From positions 67,270,001-67,334,000 of the forward strand of contig JBITNC010000001.1 in the NCBI GenBank assembly GCA_050084985.1: DNA of 64,000 nt. Reading direction: 5' to 3'. Below, piece by piece: positions 44,366 through 57,544 of the stretch. Both the position numbers and the translations under genes were made by a program. The notes beneath the pieces were generated by a model that saw only the letters and a program-made list of their open reading frames with translations, was not told where the DNA came from and ran no database searches. Source of the stretch: Nageia nagi. Its lineage: Eukaryota; Pinophyta. Every line of letters begins with the position of its first letter. The first letter of the stretch is position 1.

Positions 44366-45698
44366 TTCGGATTAGAATAGGAAGGGATAATCTCCTTCGT
44401 TCAACTTGGATTAGGAAGAAAGCATCAGGTTCGCATGTTTGAACTTCAGAACTTTGAACGATGTTACGTTGAAGACCCCATTCTCAAATTCATTTCAAAC
44501 ATGGCAAAATTTTTGGATATAGGATTTACTCATTCCTCATGGGAATTCAACAGATCACCATTTCGAAGAGGACAAATCGACAGAGTGGGTGTTTTCAAGA
44601 ATGGCATTTGATCGAATATAAGCTCAGATTGTTCTGTGCTCCCACAACATTACAACATATATTATCTTATACATTTTTGAGAATAGTGAAAGAGCATTGC
44701 TTACATCTTTTTATTTTTTGAAGTATTAATCATAAGATTCATTAATTGGTTGGTCAGTTTTACTAAGATTCTTATTTAGAATCTAGTGGATTTCATTATT
44801 GTGTAGTACAATCAATAGGATATAATTTTATTAAATTACTATAGATTGATTTTTTTTTTCTAAGGATAATGTTTTCAATTGCATTGAAGATGGTGATAAC
44901 AATGCCTATTTGTTTGCATAGATTAGAGTAGACTATTTTAGATTTTACAATTTCTTTTTATTTATTTATTCATAGTTTAGTTAGAATTATATATTTTCTA
45001 TGAATAAACATATATAACATAGTATTACCATAAATTTGTGAGAACTTTATATTGACAATCAATATGGGATTAAAAACTCTTATCATCTATAGTGTATTTT
45101 AAAGCATCTTAAATAAAATTTATATTTATCTATTTATTTTATAGTTTATATTAACATAGTCATAACTTTAATATTTATATCTATTGATTTTAGAAGAATG
45201 AATCCTCCTCTTCTTTCTTCTACTTGAAAATCTAGTTTTTGAGGATAGAGGAGATGAAATTGGTTTAACTTAATTTTGTTTATTAAAGTCTAAAAATTAA
45301 ATTATATTTAAGTTCAAAATTGTAATTTAGAAATATATTAATGTCCATTGGTCATCAAAGATTGGGACTTTAAGGTACTTAGACTTTACAAAACAACAAC
45401 AAATAAAAACAAAAATAAATGAATAGTGTAATACATGATGTATGAATTGTTTAAGTCAAGGATCACTCCCAACATTCAAGGATGAAAATAAGTGACTGAT
45501 GTAGGAGTTTAGTAATATTGTGGATGATTTTTGTTGTAGTCCTATGATAAATTGATCTTATTTTATCTCTATGATCACCCTGACACTTCCTAGTTGAGGC
45601 TCATTGAAGTTAGAAGAAGGAAGCGATGAGTATGATTCTAGTGCTCTGTTGTGAGTTGTTACTAAGCAAGACTCTTTTAAGATTGGATACTTCCTAGA
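44366..45698. other. AT-rich stretch between duplicated segments
   Basis: No gene or TE domain recognised, apart from possible continuation of the unknown coding-like sequence to about 44650. Confidence 0.45.
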
Positions 45699-47293
45699 TG
45701 ACATGATTAAGATTGGAAAGCATTTAAAAAGAGTTACTCGCAAAACTTTCCTAAGCATTATGGAGGAAACTAGTTTGCCTATGCCAATCTACCTAAGCTA
45801 GAATAATTTCTTGAGAAGGGCTATGAGACCACTAACCTTCTACTCAGGTGTGAAACCCTTGTACTGCCTCTATTTGTTCAATGAATAAAGACACAAGGAG
45901 GAGTCCCTCTTCATTAGGAAGGTCTCATGATTCTGTCAAGAAAGATGAGGCTGGCAAAGAAGGAGCTTGTAAATCCAACAAAGGCTTGAGGGCTATCACT
46001 AAGATGTAAATTGAATAGGATTGACCCATATTTCCTATCTTTTTCGCATTTCCTTTCTTGTTAGACACTATTTTCCACTCCTAGTTCCCTCTAGTAGGTT
46101 GAACTTGAGTGGTAGGAGATGGAGCAGAAGGAGATGAACTTTTGGCTTTAAATTTTTCTACCATTAGGGGGAAATCTTTAATTTTGTGAGCAATTGATTG
46201 ACACCTATAATAGGTTTTGGGGAGGTTGACATACACCACCAGGTGGCATAAATGGGTATCCCTCATCTAAATATCAATATACTCTCTTAGATATTTTGCA
46301 AGATTAACTTTAACATATATTTGGTAGGTTGGTTGAGCTACATGGAAAAAGACCAATTCATCATAAAGAAAATATCTTATAAGAGAAGCCAAATTTCACA
46401 AGAAGGACCACACAACCAAAGGGAGCCCTGGGAAATTAACCCACACTAGGATAAAAAGTGAGACATCATTAGAGACATTGAAATCCCTAGACCATGTCTG
46501 GAAGACAATAAGGGTGCTATGGAAATAAAATGGGCCTTTTGTTGAGAACTTAATGTTGAACTTTCGTAGGTTCAGAAAAATGAAAATGGAAAAAACCTTT
46601 TGTAAGGTTTTCCACATGCTCAACCTAGATGTCGTAAGGGTGCCAATATTGTTCTATCTAGTTCTTAAGAATAGAATCAAAGGGGATATGTTTGAGGAAA
46701 TAACCTATTAAGGTGTAGCTTTTAAGCCACTCACAGACTTGATTAAAGTCATTCACATGAATAACAAGGTTAGGAGAGGAATTACCTTGTGGAACACCTT
46801 AAGGATTATTTGATATATAATACAAAGATAAGAAATCTCCCACACTTTCTTAAAAAGAATGGTACGAAGAATCTGAAAATTCTAACAGTACATGCAGCTC
46901 GGCTCTTTCTCCAAGCTTTTTCTTTATACATGTTACATTTTATCCTCTACTGAACATGTCAGCTATTGATTTGAAAGGAGGAGGATTTTTGGGGTATCAA
47001 CGGCTTATCCATAGCTATTTCTCCGCATAGCTCCCATTATGATGGATATTTGTTGTGATCTTTATCTGTTGTGAGGGTGGGTAAGCGTTATATATCATCG
47101 CTCCTTGGATTAAAAGATTGGTCATTTCAATCTATTGTGTGGGATGTGCTCCATGTCTTGGCATTGTCGACAAGGGGGAATGGCTTGTATGCCTTCACAA
47201 CTTCGCTGGATTGTGGAAGATTCGAGGGGCTCCACATGTCTCCCATCGCTAGCATTTGCTTGCGTGAAGCACTCACGTGTAGCCCCTCGTTTC
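45699..47293. repeat. Duplicated 1.6-kb segment, copy 2
   Basis: Near-identical to 42538-44135 in the same orientation. Flanks are unrelated to those of copy 1, and I see no target duplication. Since copy 1 continues on both sides into related sequence (LINE-2; the unknown frame), copy 2 is probably the derived one. Confidence 0.93.
46019..46810 (-). pseudogene. LINE ORF1 (DUF4283-like), duplicated copy 2
   Basis: Same content as 42860-43650: minus open frames at 46396-46623 (FSTKGPFYFHSTLIVFQTW, PGLPLVVWSF) and 46081-46266 (YYRCQSIAHKIKDFPL). One residue change (LQKF to LRKF) distinguishes the first. No ORF2 accompanies it, consistent with a DNA-level duplication rather than retrotransposition. 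Confidence 0.8.
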
Positions 47294-50200
47294 ATATTGT
47301 TGGGATGATGATTTCTTCACCTATTATCAAATGATTTTGGACCTTTAATAGTATTATCCCACCCTTGCCCAACTTTGGAGATACATTACCTTGCATGTTA
47401 GATAACAATAGACCACCAACTTAGGTGAGAGGTTGTTACTTGCCTCCTCCTAAAAGGATTAACTTCCCCATGGTCAAATAAGAATGATAAATTATTAAAA
47501 AGTGAAATGTCGAAAAGGAGATGTCTCTTTTGTTAATCTATGTGCTTAAGGTGAAACCAATCAAATATTTTAGTAGCTATCTCACATTTATTTAAGGGCT
47601 CATAGATATTTTATTATGAAACAATTGTATGAATTTGAATCTTATTTTTTGAACACTTTAAATAAATCAAAATTAAGAACAAGACTTTTAATGCACCAAA
47701 TAAAATGAAAATCTAATATAATATTTTATTAAAAAGGAGAAAATGAAGTTAAAGATTTAAGAAAATAAAAAAAAATGGTGCAAGCTATGCATTCTCTAGA
47801 TTTAACTCTTCTAAATTTGATATTATTCTTTACTTGATCCAAACTTAGTTGGTTTACAAGTACTAGTAAAAGTATAAATAAAATATGAGGAAAAGTTTAA
47901 GCATATATTTTGTATTGAATGTCATAGAAGTACATGATCTAAAATATATTTTTGGCTTAGCCTCAAGAGAAGCCACCAAATATAATTATCCCTAAGCTAA
48001 AACATAAAAAAAATGTTCAACACTATTATAGAGAATGATAAATTCAAATTTTTTCCAATAGAATTAATATGGGAAGGAACTTAGCAAAGAAGATTTTGGT
48101 AATCGACTTTCAACAACCCTTACAATGATCATTTGATATGCTTATGTAACATTCATTTTTTATTTGGATGCAACTAGGATTAGTAGCATTTAATGCAAAG
48201 ACTATTGGATTTTAATTAATTATATTTTAGACAACTAAGTGAACTTCTGTTATTGTAGGGTCTATCAACATTATAAATCTTCTTGATATGTTATATGATT
48301 GACATATTTAATCAATAATATGATCTTAGCATTAAATTTTTATGAGATATTTTTTTTTTCTAGCATGTTCAAAAGTTTGGTGAACTTATTCTCTATATGT
48401 TTATCAACTTTAATAAATTCCTAATTTTTCTTCTTAATAATAAATTTTTATTTACAATTGAATTTAAGAATTCAATTTTGTTGGTATTTAGTTCTCTTTT
48501 TAATGTACTTCTATCACATATTGTCTTTATTATCATAATCAAAATTTTAATCTTGTGCATTTATTTCCAAGATATCTACAACTACTTAAAAGAAATATTA
48601 GTTACATAAAAATAAAATTGAATGTTTACTTGTCTATATTTTATTTAGTTTCCACCATAATCCTTGTAAGTATTATCCTTGATAACTCAATTACTAATAT
48701 ATGTCCACAATCCATGTTTATATATTAATTGATAAATAAGAGTTGATCAATCCTAACTATATGGCCATGTAATATTTTGAAATACTAATTAAAGAATGTA
48801 CAATGCAAAAAAAAAAAAAATTCCTATGCAAGCTAAAAGTAAAAGTGAACAATAGGACATGCAATCTAGTGTTGCAAGATCTCTAATGATAGCATCTATT
48901 GTTAAGGATGGAAATCAATACTTAAAATGCATGAATGATTATTATTGTATTACACTTATAATGAAACACTATACATGTATGGTTAACCCTATTGACCATG
49001 TTGGGCATCTAGATGAAGCAAAATCATATGAAAAATAGTGTGCCAATAAAATGTGATGCAATTATGATACTACCTAGAAATCAAATTTGTTTTTTGAAGC
49101 TTCCAACTTATCTACTTATTTCTCTTTGTCTATTTCTACTTTCTAACCTTTTATCAATACATAAATTTGATATTTATTTAATTAATAATTATATTTTAGG
49201 TGTCTAAGTATTAAATCAATTTAATTCTTTATTTTTCCATTATTATGGAAAAAAGTATAACTTCACTCCTTTGTATCCATTTGGTGAAATGTCTAAGAAG
49301 TTCTAGCAAAACAGGTGTCATAAGTGAGAAGGTGTTACTCACCTCCTAAAACCTGAAAAGGATTAACTACTCCAAGGTTTATTAATAATGATAACAATTA
49401 AAAATTGAAATATCGTGAAAGATGTGTCTATTTTGTTAATCTATGTGCCTAAGGTGAAACCACTCATAAGGTTTTAGTAGCTATCTCACAATCATATAAG
49501 GGATCACATATATTTTATTATTTAACAATATTATGAATTTGAATCTTATTTTTTGAACACTTTAAAATAAATAAGATTAATAACAAGACTTTTAATGACC
49601 AAAAAAATAAAAATATAATATAATCTATTGTTAAAAAGGATAAAATTTTTTTTTATAAAAATAAACCAAAATGGTGCATACCATACATTGTCTAGATTTA
49701 ACTCTTCTAAATTTGATAGAATTCTTTGCTTGGTATAGACTCAATCATTCTACAAGTACTAGTAAAAGTAGAAGTAAAAGACAAGGAAATGTTTAAGCAC
49801 ATAATTACAACAAGAGGTATTCTACAATGGTAGCTAGGGGGAGAGTAAGGACCCAAATATCTAACTATCAAACTTTCTCAAAGAATAAAAATGAAAATTG
49901 ATCGACTAGAATAATTTTAATATTATAAAAATTAACTCTGATAAATTTAGATTTATTATAGTTTGACTATATTTAAAAAATAATTCAAACAAGTAAAATA
50001 GGAAGTTAAATAATTAAATATTTTATAAAATTAATAAGAATGAATCGACATTAACAATTATTCTATAACTCCTTTTTCCACATTTAATTTTTGTTTTATA
50101 TTTAATTCTTCGTATGGAATGTTTAATATTTTTTATTAAAATGTGTAAGATATTTATTTCATTTTATTTATAGTTTCTATTATCTTTTTATTTAATAATG

Positions 50201-50435
50201 TTTTATGTAAGGTATAAAGATATTTAAGATATATGCCTCAATAATGATACCTCTTGGAGTTTCTTAGATATATATTAAAGATATCTAAATTAGTTTACAT
50301 TGAATGTTATAAAAGTACACATGATCTAGAATACATTTTTGGCTTGACCTCAAAACAACCACCAAAGATAATTTTTCCTAAGCTAAAATATTAAAAAAAA
50401 AAGTGCTCAACAATATTATAGAGAATGGTATTTAA
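47294..50435. repeat. AT-rich direct repeat pair, about 1.9 kb apart
   Basis: Sequence at about 47430-48045 recurs at about 49340-50435 in the same orientation: shared blocks include GTTAATCTATGTGC, AAGGTGAAACCA, ATGAATTTGAATCTTATTTT, AACAAGACTTTTAATG, TAGATTTAACTCTTCTAAAT, ACAAGTACTAGTAAAAGTA and TTTTTGGCTT. The second copy holds about 480 extra bases (about 49806-50290). Between lie 1.3 kb of AT-rich DNA with no gene; a 70-codon frame at 48397-48609 is Ile/Phe-rich and not convincing. Confidence 0.75.
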
Positions 50436-50849
50436 AAAGTTCCCAACAATATTATCTGAGGTTTTTTATTTTTATCTCTATGGATGTGGGTCCTCCAATC
50501 AAGCATTTTGGGATTTTTTTATTTTTATATTTATGGATAACCATTTAGGATTATAAACATTTAAGCCTCCAATCATGGTATGAATATATGTGTGATATGG
50601 AATTGGATATCATTGTCTTTACCCCAATCTATTTCAATTTTTTATGATGAATACAATATTATTATAAAGAAGGAAGATAAGGTGGGTCACCTTCCTATGC
50701 ATTGATGCATCAACGAGCAATATGCATGGTTATTTATGAAAAATAATAATGTGTTTCTTATTCTTCAACCAAGGACTTAATTGAGTTTCTCTAGTTCACC
50801 TTATCCAAAATTCAATTTGGAGGTGATGTATTTTAAAAAGGTTAGACCA

Positions 50850-53600
50850 TATAATGGTCATTCACCACTTTGACTTTGTTGTTCATAATGTTCCCTACTC
50901 ATCTCTTCCTATGGTAGCAAGTCAAGGTAACATGATATCTAATGAAATGGCCATTATTTTTAATATTGTATCCTATTTACAACTTCCCAAGCATGTTTTC
51001 TCTCAATCTTATTTCAATGTTTCCTTTATTCAACATCCAATCATTGTAGCTTATATTTGTATAGTCTAAAACATTGTTCCAAGTCCCTTTAAATGGACAA
51101 TTTGGATAGAGTTCTGGAATGATGCAATTTTTTGAACTACTTTTATTTTGAGAGTCCTTGAGGATAAGTTATCTAGGCTTCATAAATAATCTAATAATTC
51201 CTTAGAGAAGAGCTTACTAGGGCATCAATTCAACTTGAATTCAATCAAATGAGCATTCTTCTACAATAACACATTATAGTTATAAGGCATGATCTTAGGA
51301 AGATTGAGATATATGAAGCTAAAGGTACCCAAATTTGTTCCCACATGCATTATCTTAAAATTAGAGATAAGATCTCCAAGGAATATTTTCAGAATTTAAT
51401 ACTACCAACACCAAATGTGCAATTCAAATCCATTATGAACTCAAGTGTAAGAGTCGTAGATCCTCTTGATATTGCTAATTTTTTAAATTAAATATTATCA
51501 GTAAGTGTTTGCCTCTCAAGAGGTAACTCTTGATAGATAAGATATCATTTTTAAGCATTACAGTGTAGTCCCTAAGAAGCTATCACCATCTTAAAAAGAA
51601 TCCCGATGTTTCCCTCTCTCTCTTGTGGACTTAGAATAGACTCTTTCCTATATGGAAAATGAAAATGATCCTTGGTTGGATGATTTTCCTTGCATATTTT
51701 ATAAAGGGATTTAGGATGTGGTTGGCTCATACCTTCTTTATTTCTATTAAGAGGGTATGATAAAGGGCTCTTTGGGTTAGATGATTAATAAGGTAACATT
51801 AAGTTTATTCCAAAATATAAAGATCTCAAAATCATCACAAACTAGATGCCTATTATTTTGTTAAATATGAGCTACAATATTATAACAAAATCTTTAGCTT
51901 TGATATTCAGGCCTTTGCTCCCCTTGATTGTTTGACCTCAAAAAATATACTTTATTCATAATAGGTACATTCTTGATAATGTAATTATTATTTGGTTATC
52001 TATGGAATGGGCTCAAGCTTCTCAATAAGAAGAATTGTTCATCAAAATAGACTTTGAAATATACTAGGAAAAAATTGAATGGCATTTCATTCTTATCATG
52101 CTCACCTCAATTTTGGCCCTAGTTTTCTTAATTATGTTCAAATGCTTTCAAACATGCCTCAATGGTTCTTACACTTGATGGCATTCAAAAAAAATATCAT
52201 TGAACCTTTTAGATCAATAAGGTAGGGATATCCTCTTGCTCCCTCTTTATATGTGCTTGTTGTGGAATCCTTTAACTATTTACTAGCTAATAAAGCCTCT
52301 TAGGGCTTGGTCCATGGAATTTCACTTCCAGGTAATCATAGGAATCTAATTAATGGATATTTTGTAGATGAATCTTTCCTTACCTCAAAGGAAGATACTA
52401 AGTCATTGTCTCAAATGCCATCCTACTTTGACACCTTCTGTATAGCTTTAAGTTCAAGTATTCAATGGGGAAAGAATTCACGTTATAGATAATCCCCTAA
52501 GGATATTCCAAAGTGACTCACTTCTTTTCAATGGTAATGGATTAAACCAATTAATATGCTTAAATTATTAGGCATTCCCTTTGATTTTCAAAGCAAATTG
52601 ACCATTTATGGGACTACATTAGTCAAAGAGTTGAAAAAAGTATCTTATTGGGTCTCTAAAAAGTTATCCCTTGCTAGTAAATTTCAAATTTGCTCAAAAA
52701 TTCTTACTTTGGCTCATGTTTATTATTCTTCTTGGTGGGTGTTATCACAATCTTATTATAAGAAGCTTGAATATCTACTCAGATATTTCTTATTGTCCAA
52801 CACTAAGAAAAAAAATACTCCAATAAAGTAGCTTAGGAATTTTGTTGCCTTCCCAAAAGCTAAAGGGGCATACGATTTTTTGACTTTCAATAATAAGGTC
52901 TCACCTTGACTACTAAATGGGTCATTAGATATTTGAAGTACTTAGAGTTATGAAATGTCTTAAGCCATCAGTATATATCTCAAGGACCATCTTTTGGTAA
53001 AATAATGTTGGCAAGGTCTTCACTAAGATTCAATTATTGTAGCCCTAGACCTTGTTAAGATTCTAAGCTCCTTTTCCATCAAAGTATCTACAAGGATTCG
53101 GAGGATGTCAAACTGTGACTCTAATAGAAAGGATTAAGTCATTGCAAAAGATCCTCCCTAGCTTCTCTTTATGTGTCATGGTTCAAACTGGTTGTTACAT
53201 TCCAAGACTTTCCCTTGGCTAGAATCCAATGGGTTCACACTTAAATATTTTTTAAGAAAGGAATCTCATCCATTTATAATTTCTTGAGTTACTCTTCTAG
53301 ATATTGGATCCCCTAAGAATATTTTAGACAAATTCATGTATTGAAGTATGAAGATAAATATACTTATGACATGGTAACTAATTATACCCCCTTCTCTTTT
53401 TGGCCCAAGCTCGGGCATCAAGCTCAATGTCCATGGTGGATAGAGTGGAAATATTTAAAGGCATTCCTTTATTCAATTACAAAGTAAAACACAAGTATTG
53501 TTTCTCTCACCTCACTTACCCATGGTTCTTGTATATGCATACATAGCCCAACACCCTAGTGGCTTCTCACCATGTATTGTCCTTACTTGTCTAAAATAAG
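50850..53600 (+). mobile_element. LINE-3: L1-like LINE ORF2 remnant, plus strand
   Basis: The linker has DLRKIEIYEAKGTQICSHMH and KIRDKISKEYFQ (about 51295-51395), RT has RYILDNVIIIWLSMEWAQ and FIKIDFE...EKIEWHFILI (about 51.96-52.1 kb), YPLAPSLYVLVVESFNYLLA, and a catalytic box read as FVDE in NGYFVDESFLTSKE (about 52360). After RT: LKLLGIPFDFQSKLTIYG, VSKKLSLASKFQICSKIL, HVYYSSWW (open at 52556-52831), then TTKWVIRYLKYLEL near 52.91 kb. A zf-RVT is not seen, and ORF1 and the endonuclease core are missing or unrecognisable. Stops are frequent. Confidence 0.85.
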
Positions 53601-53663
53601 AGTGTTTCAACAAGCTTTTGGATAATTTTGATGAGATAATGCACTAATTATAGTAATTTTCAA

Positions 53664-54160
53664 GACATAAGAAGGGAGTGATATCAATAGAGTAGAGGCT
53701 CATCTAAAATCAGACCTTGAGGGCAGTGATGTCAACAAGTAGTGTTAAAAGTTCCATGGTGACTAAGTGTTTTGGGAAATAAAAGAGCATTGATGTCAAC
53801 AAAGTAGAGGCTCATCTAAAACTAGACCCCAAGAGCAATGATGTTAGCAAGTAGTGTTAAAAGTTCCATAGAGACTAAGTGTTTTGGGGCATAAAAGGAA
53901 GTGATGTCAATAGAGTATAGGCTCATATAAAACCAAACCCCAGGAGTAATGATGTCAACAAGTAGTGTTAAAAGTTTCACGATGGCTAAGTATTTTAGGA
54001 CATAAAAAGGGAGTGATGTTAATAGAATAGAGACTCATATAAAATTAGACCTCAAGAGCAGTGACATTAGGAAGTAGTGTTAAAAGTTTCATGATGGCTA
54101 AGTTAGTTGATTTTGGAGCATGAAAGAATTTAACATTAGCAAAGTAAAGTGAAGCCCATT
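53664..54160. repeat. Tandem array, 110-119 bp unit, 4.3 copies
   Basis: Units begin at 53664, 53776, 53889 and 53999, with a partial fifth at 54118. Each contains GGCTCATCTAAAA-like, GACCCCAAGAGCA-like, AAGTAGTGTTAAAAGTT and GGCTAAGT-type blocks, and within each a GTGATGTCAACA-type motif occurs twice. Located just upstream of, or inside, the LTR of the gypsy element that follows. Confidence 0.88.
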
Positions 54161-55243
54161 TTGGTCAAAAAAATGGGTCCAAAGAAGGATTACATCATGA
54201 GTAAGACTAAAATCTCTTGGAGTTATTTGCTTCACCTTACAAAGGTGTAAAAAGGAAGTGATATCAACAAAAATAAAAAGAAATTTAAATTAGATGGTCC
54301 AAAAACCAATGATGTTAGATGTAACAAAAGGAGTCTTTGTCCAAGTAAAACTTTACCAAAGAACTTTGAAACATGTTTTGAAGACGAAGAAGGCTCTGGA
54401 ACAACCATTGAAAGATGAAGAAACTCCAAAAGCACCATAGTTAGTTAGAGAACCTTTTATAATTGTAATACAAGTTCAAATAGCACTCAAAAAGCATGCC
54501 CATCATAATTTACAATTAGTTATAGTTTTAGACCTTTCAATTTTTAGAAATAAAGTGCCATGTGGCAGGGATAGTTAGCTATTTATTAAAATAAGGTCAA
54601 AATATTTGGGCCATTTTGTAACTATTTTGTTTCAATCATTTTGTAACTACTCTAGCCTAGTATAAATTTAGTCAAAGATAGGAAAAAAGGGTTGAAATCC
54701 CTAATATTTCCCTTTGTATTTATTTTCAAAGATGTTTTGTTCTATCAGTTATACAATGCCATCTTGACCTTTCTTGTCCAACACTTGGTGTTATTGTTTT
54801 TAATTTGGTTATATTGTGGCAAGTAATGGATATTTCCTAAATGATAACAACAAGTTGGTATAACTATGTCTGCTTATATGGAAGAGTTAAGCTGAAGAAT
54901 AATTTAGAGAATGAAAGCTTACATCATGGTTGCTACACTAGTTTCTTACCAAGGTTTCACACTATGTGAAAGCCTACGTTGAACTAGTGAGTTGCCCCTT
55001 TTTCTTTACTCCTGCTCCCTATCTCTTTTGTTTTATTTCTTGCATTGTATCCTCTTTCATTTCTTTCCTATTATTTGCTCTTTTCATTTGCACCTAATGG
55101 ATAAGGAACCGACCCACTCTAGAGAACAAGTTACTATGTTAGCCTGTTCATGATATGCTTTGGTTGAATCACCTAAGAGTGTATATATTGATCAATTTAT
55201 ATCAATAATATATCTTTTGGAATGCCTGGTGGGCCCCAAACAA
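54161..55243 (+). other. Probable 5' LTR of the Tat-type gypsy element (left limit unknown)
   Basis: A TATAAATTTA box at 54661-54670 follows AT-rich sequence and precedes a T-rich segment, and the stretch ends with GGTGGGCCCCAAACA just before a primer-binding site. This is LTR layout, but no second LTR is in the window to set the boundary. The array at 53664-54160 may be part of the same LTR. Confidence 0.5.
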
Positions 55244-55249
55244 TTTCAT

Positions 55250-55265
55250 TGGTGACTTTGCTAGA
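55250..55265 (+). other. Primer-binding site of the Tat-type element
   Basis: TGGTGACTTTGCTAG resembles the TGGCGACTCCGCTGG-type sites found next to the 5' LTR of Tat-lineage elements, with a few transitions. It follows a sequence ending in CCCCAAACAATTTCAT. Confidence 0.6.
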
Positions 55266-55529
55266 AGCAGTATTGATGGTATGTATCAAGGTAGATTTAT
55301 AGTTCTCATTATTACTACCCAAACCTAAATTCTTTAGTTGCTATTAGAGTTTATGTGGACAAGATCAAAATCTAAATAGATAAAGAGATCCTAGATTTTA
55401 AAGAGCTTGGTACTTCCAGAAGAAAGACACTAATCAATTCTAGATCTTTAAGTAGTATCAACACTTTAGAATCTTTATTAAAAATAGTAGCATTTGACTT
55501 TCATACTGGGACTGCTCCTTCTAAAATGG

Positions 55530-56560
55530 CTAATCCTACTCCAAATATCTATCTTGCATGGGATGATGGGGTACCTTTGGCTCTAGCTACATTGCATGAT
55601 ATCCTAAGAAATGTCTTTAAACTCTACTTGAGTTTGATGCCACCATGGATAAGATAGCCTATGAACACTATGTGGATGTAGTTGGTCTGGGTAAGCTCCA
55701 TAATATTCAGCATGAAGATGTCATGGTAAGATTGCTAGCATAATCTTTCAAGGGTAGGGTTCTTGAATGGTATAAAAGCCTTGCTAGTAGATCTATAACT
55801 TCCTAGGCTCAGTTGATAGGGCCTTTCATCTTGGAATTTAATGAAGTAAGAGACCCCTTCTCCTTACTAACTCAGTTCACTTCTATCAAAATACATGAAT
55901 AAGAGAATATTCTAAATTTTAATATTAGGTTCCAAAAATCTTGGAAAATGGTTTTGGTATCAGTTAGGTCCTAGGAATCTCAAGCTTTGATGTATTATTT
56001 GAGAGCCTTTCCCCTAGATCTCTCTTTGCAAATTAAAAATTCTGAAGTAACCACTTTTTTGGAGGTCTATATATAAGCAACATTTGCTATAGCTTGTCTC
56101 ATTTTGATGGGAAAAATACCCAACTGCATGTCAATGCCATACTTTCCAATGTTACTACAAAACCAGGTAATAAGACCCTTAGCAATTTGTATGACCCCAC
56201 CTCTGGCTATTTTTCCTACATCAGCTAAATAATTCCCATTATCCTTGCCTATCCCAAGAGCTCCTTTGGATTTACCAACCCCACATTAGTTAGGGACAAA
56301 TAAAGTAGCTTCCTCTCAAACCAAGATACAAGAATTGAAAGCTTTATGTAGGAACATGACAAACTAGATCACCCTCTTGAGTAGACAAAATAATGCTAGG
56401 AGATTTCCATATCTATTTGTAGAAAAATATCAAAATCAACATGTGTTAGTAGAAGATACAAATCAAGCTTATTCTTTCAAATATATAGTAGGCTTATGTT
56501 TGGCTTGTAATGATGCTCATGAATAAACTTCTTGCCCTATATATCAATATTAGGAATACT
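55530..56560 (+). pseudogene. Tat-type gag with zinc knuckle
   Basis: The gag core reads FDATMDKIAYEHYVDVVGLG, RLLA-stop-SFKGRVLEWYKSL, SLLTQFTSIKIHE and ALMYYLRAFPLDLSLQIKN, the retrotransposon gag pattern (F-x-G-x-x-x-x-W-Y ... L-L-x-Q-F). A zinc-knuckle-like CLACNDAHE-stop-TSC lies at about 56500-56536 (C-x2-C-x3-H-x4-C). Stops replace likely Gln residues. The gag start near 55531 (MANPTPNIYLAWDDG) is in another phase. Confidence 0.8.
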
Positions 56561-57058
56561 TGTCTAAAAGTAGAGGAATTCCTCCACTTGGCATGGTTGA
56601 TGACATGAGTTAAAATGTAAATTTGATGAATTTTGACCTAATTGATGTAGGTATTTTTGCTAAAGAAACAAGGTCTACAAAGAGGCCTCATGTATCAAAT
56701 CTACCAGATAAAGGTGCTGAATCTTCAAAAGGTCATGATCCAGTAACCTCCAAGAAGCCTGGTATTGCTCTCAATTCTGCAAACATGACACTCCAAAAAG
56801 AGGTTGCATCTCATAAATTTTCAATTCTACAAGCTAGATAGCTTAAAGTTGATGAAGTCAATGATCAAATGGTCTAAAAGTTAAGGTTCCCCTCACTCAC
56901 TAGGCATTAGAGGAGGGATGATACTTAGTAGTTTCAACAAAGGTTTGTTGACAAAGAAGGTAAGCCTCCAATCATTCATGATTTCAATATTATGGAAGAA
57001 TTAAAGAGAATCCCTTCAATGATATCTTTATTTAACTTTTTATATGACTTTAGAGGTT

Positions 57059-57544
57059 GATGGGTATGTGCTACATAACTATCTTGTTGATTCCAAAGCA
57101 GCCACTACCATCATGCCTAAAGTAGTATGTGATGTAATGGGGCTACCTCTCATTAGAACATCCATAGGAGTATTGTAGTTAGACTCAACCCTAGTTAAAA
57201 CTATTTGAGTTATCAAGGATATAGTTGTAAAGATACATAAGTGTCCTTTTGTGGTTATCACTCAAGAAATTGTAGTCATTGAACTACCTCCTCTTTTCAG
57301 GTTATGTCTATCTAGAGAATTCATAGCAAAAATAGGGGGTTATTTAGCAATAGATTACACTCATTATTTAATTCCTTGTGGGGACAAGAGAGTAAAGTTG
57401 GATAATGAAATTTTTTTTGATGTTCATGAGGAAAAGAATGAGGAGATTAATGTAATCCTGAGTGAATTAGAAGAGAGTGAGCTATTGTTGGAAGAATTAC
57501 AAACTAAATACCCCATGTCTATGAATATGCTTAACACCATTTAA
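57059..57544 (+). pseudogene. Tat-type protease
   Basis: The frame begins DGYVLHNYLVDSKAATTIMP, where retropepsins have L-V-D-S-G-A-x-x-x-x-M-P; the catalytic Asp is kept but Gly is Lys. It continues LPLIRTSIGVL, a stop, and an open segment 57251-57544 with VVITQEIVVIELPPLFRLCL, SREFIAKIGGYLAIDYTHYL and an acidic end. The protease would cut the polyprotein; the D-S-K change and stop suggest loss of function. Confidence 0.75.

Noticed and set aside
48397-48609. 70-codon Ile/Phe-rich hydrophobic frame
   Set aside because: Expected by chance in about 75-80 percent AT sequence; no start context, no homologous motif and it lies in decayed repeat DNA.
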